This document shows, piece after piece, positions 14,621 through 21,862 of a stretch of DNA of 25,428 nt. Each line of letters opens with the position of its first letter. Position 1 is the stretch's first letter. The translations under genes were made by a program, and so were the position numbers. The notes below the pieces were generated by a model. That model was given only the letters and a program-made list of their open reading frames with translations. It did not search any database and was not told the origin of the DNA. Source of the stretch: JBOHCT01 sp050699055 (GTDB taxonomy: Bacteria; Actinomycetota; Actinomycetes; Streptosporangiales; JBOHCT01); NCBI GenBank assembly GCA_050699055.1, contig JBOHCT010000036.1, positions 1-25,428 on the forward strand. Reading direction: 5' to 3'.

Positions 14621-14664
14621 GGTAAGTCTCAGTTAAGCGACAGGTAAGGGTGCGTTAGACGCCT
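14621..14664 (+). promoter_or_regulatory. Four 11-bp direct repeats (putative response-regulator operator)
   Basis: GGTAAG, GTTAAG, GGTAAG and GTTAGA start at 14621, 14632, 14643 and 14654, each 11 bases apart. The core matches the array at 12425-12457. The array sits 85 bases before the 38-residue ORF, at the right distance to activate a promoter for the small ORF, exporter and kinase. No strong -10 hexamer is visible after it, which would fit activator dependence. Confidence 0.65.
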
Positions 14665-14748
14665 TTGTCGCTCTCCTCTCGCCGGAGAGAGTGGGAAGCG
14701 TAAGCCCCGCGAGGGGACCTCGCTGACACGGCGAAAGGAGGACGCCTT

Positions 14749-14865
14749 ATGGCTGTCTTCGCCAGCGTGCGCCCGGCCGCGCGGAGCACGAGCGCGTCGA
14801 GCGGCACTTCCCGATCGGCCGAGAGCGGCGGCTCGGGCGCGTCCCGGACCGGCGACTCCGACTGA
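14749..14865 (+). CDS. 38-residue Ser/Thr-rich peptide with a very strong ribosome binding site
   Basis: ATG at 14749 is preceded by AAAGGAGG at an ideal 7-base spacing, the best ribosome binding site in the window. The peptide starts MAVFASVRPAARSTSASSG. It holds 11 Ser and 3 Thr in 38 residues, 5 Arg, no Cys, no Lys and an acidic end (GDSD). No hydrophobic span or classical signal peptide is present. It lies behind the four 11-bp repeats and ahead of a strong hairpin, then an ABC exporter and a Ser/Thr kinase. It could be a small exported peptide, a phosphorylation substrate of the kinase, or a leader peptide that controls the hairpin. I know no family for it. That it is translated is likely from the ribosome binding site; its role is open. 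Confidence 0.55.
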   Translation: MAVFASVRPAARSTSASSGTSRSAESGGSGASRTGDSD

Positions 14866-14887
14866 GCACATGGTCGGTGACCGCTGG

Positions 14888-14919
14888 GGTGAGGCCCCGC
14901 CGCCGAGCGGGGCCTCACC
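14888..14919 (+). terminator. 13-bp hairpin between the small ORF and the exporter gene (attenuator or partial terminator)
   Basis: GGTGAGGCCCCGC (14888-14900) pairs perfectly with GCGGGGCCTCACC (14907-14919) around a 6-base loop. No U-run follows. It begins 22 bases after the small ORF's stop and ends 79 bases before the exporter start. It could lower exporter and kinase expression relative to the small peptide, or protect the 3' end of a short message. Upstream GCCCCGC at 14704-14710 could compete for the right arm. Confidence 0.6.
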
Positions 14920-14998
14920 GTCGGCCGCGCCCTGCCGCACGCGGATCGCGGGGTGGCTCAGGGACCTCGCCGGGCAGGTCGGGGATGGAGAGGGCGGC

Positions 14999-16768
14999 GT
15001 GCCACGGGCGCCTGTCGTACCGCTGCGGGTGATCTTCCGGCGGTTCGCGCCGTACGCCCGCCCGCACCGTGGACTGATCGCAGCGGCGCTCGCGCTCGCC
15101 ATTGCCAGCCCCCTGCTGGCGACGATCTCGATCGGCTTCTTCAAGGTGCTCGTCGACCGGGTGCTCGTCCCCCGCGACCTCGGGGCGCTCTGGTGGGTCG
15201 CGCTGGGGTACGCCGCGCTCACCGCGGTCGCCGGCGCGGTCGGGTTCGGCCGGCAGTGTGTGGGCACGCTCGCCGGCGAGCGCTTCGTCCTCGACCTCCG
15301 GCGGGCGGTCTTCGACAGGTTGCAGCTCCTCTCCCTCTCGTTCTTCGAGCGGCGCGGGCTCGGCGACATCATTGCCCGGGCGACCGGCGACATCGCCGAG
15401 ATCGAGCGCCTGGTCGTCTCGGGGGTGTTCCGCGGGCTGTCGTACCTGCTGCGGATCCTCTTCTTCACGGTCGCGTTGTTCTACCTTAGGTGGGAGCTCG
15501 CGTTGGCCTCGCTGATCGCGGTCCCGGTCTTCGGGGCGGCCGCGCGGTCGTTCTCCCGCAGGATCAAGGAGGCCACCAGGGAGCAGCGGCGGCGCAGTGG
15601 GGCGCTGTCCGCGGTCGTGGCGGAGAGCCTCGCCAACATCCCTCTGGTACAGGCGTACAACCGCCAGGACACCGAGGCGGCGCGGCTGGACACGGAGAGC
15701 CTCGGCCGGTTCCGTGCCCGGATGGCGGCGACGCGGCTGCGGGCGACGTTCGCGCCCCTCGTGGACGGGATCGAGCTGATCGGCACGCTCATCGTCGTCG
15801 CGTTGGGGACGTACGAGCTCGCCCAGGGCAGGATCTCACTCGGCGGGCTGCTCGCTTTCGCGGCGTACCTCACCCAGCTCTACAGCCCGGTGCGGAGCCT
15901 CGGACGGCTCGCGAACACGGCGTACGCGGCATCGGCCGGCGCGGAGCGGGTGCTCGAGCTGCTCGACGAGCGGCCGGCCGTCGTCGACCGCCCAAGGGCA
16001 CGGGCGCTACGCCGAGCACGAGGGCGGCTGGAGCTTGACCACGTGAGCTTCCGCTACCCCGGCGCCGGCGGGCTCGCGCTGCGCGACGTGTCGTTCACCG
16101 CGGAGCGGGGCCAGGTCGTCGCGCTCGTCGGCGCGAGCGGAGCGGGCAAGTCCACGCTGGTCAAGCTCCTGCTTCGCTTCTACGACCCGGACGCGGGAGC
16201 GGTGCGGCTGGACGGTCACGACCTGCGCGACCTCACGATCGCCTCCCTACGGGACAACCTCGCCGTGCTGCTGCAGGAGACCCTGGTCTTCGACGGCACC
16301 ATCGGCGCCAACATCGCCTACGGGCACCCGGGCGCCGACGTAACCGCCATCATGCGTGCGGCCATGTCCGCCGACGTCCACGACTTCGCTGTCGCACTGC
16401 CCGACGGCTACGACACCGTGATCGGGCAGCGCGGCAGGAGGCTGTCCGGCGGCCAACGGCAGCGGGTGGCGATCGCACGCGCGATGGTCCGCGACGCGCC
16501 CGTCCTCGTCCTCGACGAGCCCACGGCCGGCCTGGACGGCGAGACGCGCCGCCGGGTGCTCGACCCGCTGCACCGCCTCATGACCGACCGCACCACCATC
16601 CTGATCTCCCACGACCTGTCCACCGCCCGTGAGGCCGATACGATCCTCGTCCTCGACCGCGGTCGCGTCGTCGAGCACGGCGACCACGCGACCCTGCTCG
16701 CGCGCTGCGGGGGCTACGCGCGGATGTACGAGGCTCACGCTCCCGAACGGATGACGGCGGCCGGATGA
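14999..16768 (+). CDS. ABC exporter, fused membrane and ATPase domains
   Basis: The 589-residue half-transporter has a six-span exporter domain (about 13-310) with the intracellular-loop segment LSFFERRGLGDIIARATGDI. The nucleotide-binding domain shows Walker A GASGAGKS (378-385), Q-loop LLQE, signature LSGGQ (482-486), Walker B VLVLDEP and H-loop SHD. It should work as a homodimer exporting a peptide, lipid or drug. The GTG at 14999 has GGAGAGGG upstream; the frame is open from 14870 but the extra residues look non-coding. There is no N-terminal C39 peptidase domain, so it would not itself cut a leader peptide. The kinase gene overlaps it by four bases (ATGA), a sign of translational coupling. 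Confidence 0.92.
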   Translation: MPRAPVVPLRVIFRRFAPYARPHRGLIAAALALAIASPLLATISIGFFKVLVDRVLVPRDLGALWWVALGYAALTAVAGAVGFGRQCVGTLAGERFVLDLRRAVFDRLQLLSLSFFERRGLGDIIARATGDIAEIERLVVSGVFRGLSYLLRILFFTVALFYLRWELALASLIAVPVFGAAARSFSRRIKEATREQRRRSGALSAVVAESLANIPLVQAYNRQDTEAARLDTESLGRFRARMAATRLRATFAPLVDGIELIGTLIVVALGTYELAQGRISLGGLLAFAAYLTQLYSPVRSLGRLANTAYAASAGAERVLELLDERPAVVDRPRARALRRARGRLELDHVSFRYPGAGGLALRDVSFTAERGQVVALVGASGAGKSTLVKLLLRFYDPDAGAVRLDGHDLRDLTIASLRDNLAVLLQETLVFDGTIGANIAYGHPGADVTAIMRAAMSADVHDFAVALPDGYDTVIGQRGRRLSGGQRQRVAIARAMVRDAPVLVLDEPTAGLDGETRRRVLDPLHRLMTDRTTILISHDLSTAREADTILVLDRGRVVEHGDHATLLARCGGYARMYEAHAPERMTAAG

Positions 16769-17619
16769 TCGGGCACGCACCGGCTCCGTTCTCGCCAGGA
16801 TACCCGCTGCTGCCCGGCTATCAGGTGACGGAGCATCTGGCCCGCGGACAGACGCTGGACGTCTACGCGGCCTGGAGCGAACGGCGCGACTGCCTGTGCG
16901 TGGTCAAGACGCCACGGCCGGACCGGCTGGCCGATCGGGCGGGCCGGCGACGGCTGCTGCACGAGGGACGGCTGCTGTGCGAGCTCGGCCACCCCCATCT
17001 CGTGCGCGGCTACGAGACCCACGGCGGGCCACCCCCAGCCGTCGTGATGGAGACGCTCGCCGGGCAGACGCTCGGCCACCTCATCGCGACGCGCCGCCAG
17101 GGACTCGCCGTGGGCGACCTGGCCGAGCTCGGCCTGCAGCTGTGCTCGGTCGTCCGGTATCTGCACCGGTCCGGGACCCTGCACCTCGACCTGAAGCCGT
17201 CCAACGTCGTCGCCGAGGCCGGCCGGGCACGGTTGTTCGACCTGAGCCACGCCCGCGCGCCCGGGCCCTGTCCGGCCGGCTTCGGCACCCGCGAGTACAT
17301 GCCGCCCGAGCAGCTCACAGGCGGTACCGTGAGCGGGGCCAGCGACGTCTTCGGGCTCGGCGGGGTGCTCCATCGCGCCGCGACCCGTCGCCGCCCGTTC
17401 GCCGTGAGTGAGCGGGACGACCCGTACCGGAGGCCGAGGTTCGCCGCCCTCCGTCGCCGCGCCCTGCCGCCGGCACTCGTCAGGCTGATCGAGGCGTGTC
17501 TCGAGCCCTCCCCCGCTGACCGGCCGGCCACCGCGGACATCGCGCATACCCTTGGCCGGCTCGCCGGCCTCCCGTCGTGGGCTACCCGTCAGCGGTCGCG
17601 CAACGCCTGCTTGAGCTGA
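16765..17619 (+). CDS. Soluble eukaryotic-type Ser/Thr protein kinase with altered DFG and Gly-loop
   Basis: The 284-residue product is a kinase domain with almost nothing else: no membrane span and no PASTA repeats. Key residues are Lys48 (CVVKTP), Glu67, the catalytic loop HLDLKPSN (140-147, Asp142), the metal site FDLS (158-161, DLS in place of DFG), GTREYMPPEQ for the activation segment and SDVFGLG for the F-helix. The Gly-rich loop is degenerate (LARGQTLDV). The Lys and both Asp residues remain, so activity is plausible. It starts within the exporter stop codon and is surely part of that operon. Its substrate may be the exporter, the small Ser-rich peptide or another protein. Its 3' end overlaps the convergent dhaM by 31 bases. 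Confidence 0.88.
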   Translation: MIGHAPAPFSPGYPLLPGYQVTEHLARGQTLDVYAAWSERRDCLCVVKTPRPDRLADRAGRRRLLHEGRLLCELGHPHLVRGYETHGGPPPAVVMETLAGQTLGHLIATRRQGLAVGDLAELGLQLCSVVRYLHRSGTLHLDLKPSNVVAEAGRARLFDLSHARAPGPCPAGFGTREYMPPEQLTGGTVSGASDVFGLGGVLHRAATRRRPFAVSERDDPYRRPRFAALRRRALPPALVRLIEACLEPSPADRPATADIAHTLGRLAGLPSWATRQRSRNACLS

Positions 17620-19880
17620 GGGACCAGCCGGGGAGCGACACTGAGCTCCCGCACGCCGGCGGCGGTGAGCAGCCTGGCGAGCCCCGGGTCCCCAGCGGCG
17701 TCGCCGCATACCGCCACCGGCACGCCCGCGCGGGCCGCCGCCGCGCAGACGTCGGAGGCCACCCTGGGTAGCAGGTCCTCGCCGGCGCTGTAGGCGGAGG
17801 CCACGGCGTCGTTGTCCCGGCCGGCGGCCGACAGGTACTGCACGAGGTCGTTGCTGCCGATGCTCACGAAGTCCACGGAGGGGAGGACGTCCTCCAGCCG
17901 CAGGACGAGGGCAGGGATCTCGACCATGACCCCGACCGCGCTCGGCTCGCCCGCGGCGGTCCCGTCGGCGCGCAGCGACTCTCCTGCCGCGGCCAAGGCG
18001 TCCCGCGCCGCGCGTACCTCCTGCGGCGAGGACACGAACGGGAACATCAGGTCGAGCGCCCGGTCCGCACAGGCCCGCAGCAGGGCGCGCAGGTGGGGGC
18101 GGAACAGCTCGGGCCGCGCCAGGCACAGCCGAAGGCCGCGCTGGCCGAGCGGGCCGTGCCGGACTGGGTCGAGCGCCAGCGCCGGGATGGTCTTGTCTCC
18201 GCCGAGGTCGATCGTACGGACGACGAGCCGGCCCGGGCCGCACGCGGCGATCACCTCCGCGAGCCGCTCGACCTGTTCGTCCTCGCCGGGCACGTCCCGC
18301 CCGGAGAACAGGAACTCCGTCCGCAGCAGCCCGACGCCGTCGGCGCCGTGCTCGCGGGCCAGCCGGGCGTTGTCCACCGAGGCGACGTTGGCCAGGACCG
18401 TCACCGCCCCGCCGTCGGCGAGGCGTACCGGCTCGTGCGCGGCGACGAGCGCACGCTCGTACGCCCGCCGCGACCGCTCGGTGGACCGCCGCAGCTCGAC
18501 CACGCTCTCCCGCGGGGGATCGAGCTCGACCCGGCCGCTGTCGCCGTCGACGAGCAGCGGCGTCCCACCCGGCACGCCGTCCAGCAGCGTCCCCGCACCG
18601 ACCACCATCGGCAGCCCGAAGGACCGGGCGAGCACGGCGGCGTGCGAGCGGGCCCCGCCGGCGGCGAGCGCCACCCCTGCCACGCCCTGCTCGAACAGCT
18701 CGGGGACCTGGGAGGGCAGCAGGTCCTCGGCGAGCACCACCGAGGCGGCGGGTACGTCGACCCCGAGGGCCTCACCGGTCAGCTCGGCGAGGACGCGCCG
18801 GCCGACGTCCTCGATGTCGGCGGCCCGCGCCGCGATGAGCGGGTCGGGTACGCCGGCCAACTGCCCGCGTACCCGCTGGATCGCGTCCCACCAGGACCGC
18901 GCGGCGTTCCGCCCGGACGCGAGACCGCGCTCGACCGCGTCCGTGAGCTCTGGATCGTCGAGGACCGTCCGGTGGACGCCCAGCACGCCGCTGGCGTCGC
19001 CAAGCTCGGCCCGAACCGTGGACACCGCGTCGGCGATCCGCGCAAGCTCGGCCCGCGTACCGCCGCCCGGCGTGTCCGGCACCGCGGGGGCCGCGACCCG
19101 CAGCCACGCGGCCGGGCCGTACGCCTGGCCGGGTGCGGCGGGTGTCCCCACCTCCCCGTGCTCCGCCCCGGTCGCGGCGACCGGTTCTTCCTCCAGTTCG
19201 CCGAACCCGGCCTCGAACAGCTCGGCCAGCCGGTCCAACGCGACGGCCGCGTCGGGACCTGAGGCGGAGACGGTGGCACGCCCGCCCGCGGGCACCGTGG
19301 CCCGCATGAGCGCGACCACGCTGCGGGCCGTCACCTCCTCGGTGTCGTCCCCGCACACCCGCACGTCCGCGTCGAGGCCGGCCAGCGCCCGCACGATCTG
19401 CGCGGCCGGCCGGGCGTGGATGCCCAGCGGGTTCACGACCTCGAACGTGCGGCGCTGCGCCGGACGGGCCTCATCCTCCGCGCGGGCCTGCGGCGCCGGC
19501 CCGCCACCCGGCTCCAGCGAGCGCAGCTCGGCGAGCACGTCCTCGAGCGACGCTCTCCCTGACGCGGCCACGGACGCGGCCACCGCGCCCTCGACGAGCG
19601 GCGCGTCGCTCACGTGGACACGTTCCCGCTGGTCCGGGTCGATCAGCTCGAGCGCCATCTCAGCCGACATCTGCCCGCTGCCGAGGTCGTACAGGATCAC
19701 CACGCCGTCGACGGAGTCGGCCTCGCCGATCGCCTTGGTCACCGCGTCGGGCGTGGTGCCGAGGCCCCCTTCCGCACCGCCGGCGAGCCCGACCCTGACG
19801 TCGGGCGCCATCTGGGCGACGACGTCGCGCAGGCCGGAGGCGAGGTCGGCGCTGTGCGCGACGAGGACGAGCCCGATCAC
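17589..19880 (-). CDS. dhaM: PTS-dependent dihydroxyacetone kinase phosphoryl donor: EIIA-HPr-enzyme I fusion
   Basis: The 763-residue protein carries a whole phosphorelay. Residues 1-125 are the EIIA-Man-like DhaM domain with His9 (VLVAHS). Residues 143-230 are HPr with His155 (NPLGIHARPA). The rest is enzyme I with His413 (GGARSHAAVLAR), the PEP-binding barrel (GLLRTEFLF, VRTIDLGGDKT, VEIPALVLRLEDV, SIGSNDLVQYL) and the catalytic Cys region PVAVCGDAAGD. E. coli DhaM has only a truncated enzyme I part; here the PEP site looks complete. The protein may therefore take phosphate from PEP without separate general PTS proteins and pass it to ADP bound in DhaL. The GTG at 19880 follows GGAG; an ATG at 19901 is possible. 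It ends the dhaKLM operon. Confidence 0.93.
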   Translation of the reverse strand: MIGLVLVAHSADLASGLRDVVAQMAPDVRVGLAGGAEGGLGTTPDAVTKAIGEADSVDGVVILYDLGSGQMSAEMALELIDPDQRERVHVSDAPLVEGAVAASVAASGRASLEDVLAELRSLEPGGGPAPQARAEDEARPAQRRTFEVVNPLGIHARPAAQIVRALAGLDADVRVCGDDTEEVTARSVVALMRATVPAGGRATVSASGPDAAVALDRLAELFEAGFGELEEEPVAATGAEHGEVGTPAAPGQAYGPAAWLRVAAPAVPDTPGGGTRAELARIADAVSTVRAELGDASGVLGVHRTVLDDPELTDAVERGLASGRNAARSWWDAIQRVRGQLAGVPDPLIAARAADIEDVGRRVLAELTGEALGVDVPAASVVLAEDLLPSQVPELFEQGVAGVALAAGGARSHAAVLARSFGLPMVVGAGTLLDGVPGGTPLLVDGDSGRVELDPPRESVVELRRSTERSRRAYERALVAAHEPVRLADGGAVTVLANVASVDNARLAREHGADGVGLLRTEFLFSGRDVPGEDEQVERLAEVIAACGPGRLVVRTIDLGGDKTIPALALDPVRHGPLGQRGLRLCLARPELFRPHLRALLRACADRALDLMFPFVSSPQEVRAARDALAAAGESLRADGTAAGEPSAVGVMVEIPALVLRLEDVLPSVDFVSIGSNDLVQYLSAAGRDNDAVASAYSAGEDLLPRVASDVCAAAARAGVPVAVCGDAAGDPGLARLLTAAGVRELSVAPRLVPQLKQALRDR

Positions 19881-19904
19881 GGCCGCTCCGGTCCGGCCCA
19901 TCCA

Positions 19905-19972
19905 AGAGGCCGCGCGGATAGGACTGCTGGGCTCGCCGGTCCCTGATTCAGCGCCCTATCCGCACGGCCTCT
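19905..19972 (-). other. Large inverted repeat across the dhaL end and dhaM leader
   Basis: Arms 19905-19922 and 19955-19972 are 18 bases each. They are complementary except at one position, which would be a G-U pair in the minus-strand message. The loop of 32 bases holds the dhaL stop codon. The right arm encodes the last dhaL codons; the left arm lies 24 bases before the dhaM start. It could stabilise the upstream message or tune dhaM translation. Confidence 0.65.
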
Positions 19973-20610
19973 AAGCATCCGGCCTGCGCCTCCTCCGCAA
20001 GCGCACGGCACAGCAGCGCGGTCGACACCGAGCCAGGGTCACGGTGCCCGGCGCTGCGCTCGCCGAGGTAGCTGGCCCGACCCCGGCGCGCGACCAGCGG
20101 AACGATCTCCTTGACGGCGCGCTCGGCCGCCGCGGATCCGGATGCGAAGGCCCCCGCGAGGTCCTTGCCGTCGGTCACCGCGACGGAGACCGCCTCGACC
20201 GCCGGCACCCACGCGTCGTACATCGTCTTGTCGCCGGCCTTGGCCTTGCCACGCGCCGCGATCCCGTCCCGCGCGGCCTCGAGGACCGCGACCACGTCGG
20301 CGGGCTCCAGCTCGGCGCGGTCGCCCGCCGCCTTGCCGGCACGCAGGAAGGCCGTACCGTACAGCGCTCCCGACGCGCCGCCGACGCGGCTGACCAGCGT
20401 GCGGCCCACGAGCGTGAGCACACCGGCGGGCGCGTCCGGCGTGTCGGCATCGAGCGCCTCGACCACCGCTCGCATCCCCCGGTCGAGGTTCTCGCCGTGG
20501 TCCGCGTCACCGACGGCCGCGTCGAGCCGGGTCAGCTCCTCGCGGCTGTCCGCGACCAGGGCGGCGTACCGGCGCGCCAGGCTCGCCGTACGGTCCGCGG
20601 TGACCCCCAC
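19948..20610 (-). CDS. dhaL: Dihydroxyacetone kinase ADP-binding subunit DhaL
   Basis: The 220-residue product has the nucleotide and magnesium motif GDADHGENLDRGM (residues 34-46), followed by GGASGALYGTAFLRAG and KAKAGDKTMYDAW, all typical of DhaL. In PTS-dependent kinases ADP stays bound to DhaL. It is rephosphorylated by DhaM, then passes phosphate to dihydroxyacetone held by DhaK. The GTG start at 20610 is 4 bases after the dhaK stop, so translation is probably coupled. The last ten codons lie in one arm of a large inverted repeat, and the C-terminal tail (CLEAVRIGR) may be slightly atypical for that reason. Confidence 0.93.
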   Translation of the reverse strand: MGVTADRTASLARRYAALVADSREELTRLDAAVGDADHGENLDRGMRAVVEALDADTPDAPAGVLTLVGRTLVSRVGGASGALYGTAFLRAGKAAGDRAELEPADVVAVLEAARDGIAARGKAKAGDKTMYDAWVPAVEAVSVAVTDGKDLAGAFASGSAAAERAVKEIVPLVARRGRASYLGERSAGHRDPGSVSTALLCRALAEEAQAGCLEAVRIGR

Positions 20611-20614
20611 GCCG

Positions 20615-21616
20615 TCACACCCCCCACCGCAGCGCGGGCGTGTGGACGGGCGCGTCCCACAGCTCGGTCAGCGCCTCGTCCAGCGACAGCAGGGTGATCG
20701 ACAGGCCGAGCATGTCGAGCGAGGTCATGTAGTTGCCGACGAGCGTTCGCGCGACGTCGATGCCCTTGTCGCCGAGCACCCGCAACGCCCGCCGGGCCGC
20801 GATGTACAGCTCGGCATCGGTGGCCGTGCCCATGCCGTTGACGAACGCCAGCACCCGGTCGCCGGACGAGAACGGCAGGTCCGGGAGCACGGCGTCGAGG
20901 ATCCCGTCGACGACGCGGTCGGCCGGCTCCACCTGGACCCGCTCGCGGCCCGGCTCGCCGTGGATGCCGACCCCGAACTCCATCTCGCCCTCGGCGAGGG
21001 TGAACGTCGGCTCCCCCACGTGCGGGACCGTGCAGGGGGTGAGGGCGACGCCGAGGGACCGGCTGCGGGCGCACACCGTCTCGCCGATCTCCGCGACGTC
21101 CGCGAGGCTGTCGCCGCGCTCGGCGCTCGCCCCGCAGATCTTCTCCGCGAGGACGGTGGCGCCGACCCCGCGCCGCCCGCTGGTGAACGTGCTGTCCTCG
21201 ACGGCGACGTCGTCGGCGACGAGGACGCTCTGAACCTCGACCCCGTCGGCCTCGAACAGCTCCTGGGCCATCTCGAAGTTCATGACGTCGCCGCTGTAGT
21301 TCTTGACCAGCAGCAGGACCCCCGCGCCCGAGTTCGCCGCCCGCGCCGCCGCCTCGACCTGGTCGGAGGAGGGTGAGGTGAACACCGAGCCCGGACAGGC
21401 GGCGTCGAGCATCCCCCTCCCGACGAGTCCGACGTGCATGGGTTCGTGCCCGGAGCCCCCGCCGGAGACCAGGGCCACCTTGCGTCGCTCGCCCGCGTCC
21501 GCGCGTGTGACGTACGTCGGGTCGAACGCGACGCGGATCAGGTCGGGATGCACCGCGGCCATGCCCTCCAGGGCCTCTCGCACCACGTCATCCGGGTCGT
21601 TGAACAAACGCTTCAT
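20615..21616 (-). CDS. dhaK: Dihydroxyacetone kinase substrate-binding subunit DhaK
   Basis: The 333-residue protein begins MKRLFNDPDDVVREALEGM, the standard DhaK opening. It contains GGGSGHEPMHVG (residues 52-63, His57 near the substrate) and GVGIHGEPG with His219, which corresponds to the E. coli His that binds dihydroxyacetone covalently. The frame continues upstream to 21724, but the family start and GAGGG favour 21616. DhaK, DhaL and DhaM together convert dihydroxyacetone to dihydroxyacetone phosphate using PEP, feeding glycolysis. No DhaR or DhaS regulator, glycerol dehydrogenase or glycerol facilitator gene is seen nearby, so the source of dihydroxyacetone is unknown. Confidence 0.95.
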   Translation of the reverse strand: MKRLFNDPDDVVREALEGMAAVHPDLIRVAFDPTYVTRADAGERRKVALVSGGGSGHEPMHVGLVGRGMLDAACPGSVFTSPSSDQVEAAARAANSGAGVLLLVKNYSGDVMNFEMAQELFEADGVEVQSVLVADDVAVEDSTFTSGRRGVGATVLAEKICGASAERGDSLADVAEIGETVCARSRSLGVALTPCTVPHVGEPTFTLAEGEMEFGVGIHGEPGRERVQVEPADRVVDGILDAVLPDLPFSSGDRVLAFVNGMGTATDAELYIAARRALRVLGDKGIDVARTLVGNYMTSLDMLGLSITLLSLDEALTELWDAPVHTPALRWGV

Positions 21617-21768
21617 GGCCGCCCTCGCTCGCCTGCGTGCCGGACCGGTGGAGTGTTCACTACCCAGCCTGACACAGCCGCCGTAGGTTCCGGCAACGAG
21701 CGTCGTCAGTCCGCGGGCCAGCACATCTCCGGCGGGGAACCGCGCCAGAGGAGCCAGGACGACAAAGA

Positions 21769-21844
21769 TTGGCGGGAAGAATTATGGTACTATCGTTGTC
21801 TTCCCACCACAAAGGCCATCCGGACTTAGTGCGTTTTTTATTAT
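21769..21844 (+). promoter_or_regulatory. AT-rich promoter region of the helicase gene
   Basis: This is the least GC-rich stretch in the window. TTGGCG (21769-21774) and TATCGT (21791-21796) are 16 bases apart. A second possible -10, TATTAT (21839-21844), would give a leader of about 12 bases containing only the ribosome binding site. GGGAAGA (21774-21780) and TCTTCCC (21799-21805) form a perfect 7-bp inverted repeat over the first candidate, a possible operator. I cannot say which promoter is used. Confidence 0.35.
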
Positions 21845-21862
21845 CCATAGAAAGAGGGTCGA

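Noticed and set aside
14641..14748. A riboswitch in the leader of the small ORF
   Set aside because: Two small helices can be drawn (CTCTCC/GGAGAG and CCCC-GCGA-GGGG), but no conserved core of a riboswitch class I know is recognisable.
14749..16768. A lanthipeptide-type cluster made of small peptide, kinase and exporter
   Set aside because: The peptide has no Cys, and the kinase lacks the lyase and cyclase domains of LanKC or LanL enzymes. No LanB, LanC or LanM gene is nearby, and the exporter has no leader-peptidase domain. Only a looser peptide hypothesis is kept.
17812..19974. A 720-codon open frame on the plus strand
   Set aside because: It lies opposite dhaM and reads as Ser/Thr/Arg-rich low-complexity sequence with no family features.
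21700..21862. A rifamycin-associated element before the HelD-like gene
   Set aside because: No long palindrome of the expected GGGGCTTGC...GCAAGCCCC type is present; only a 7-bp GGGAAGA/TCTTCCC repeat was found.
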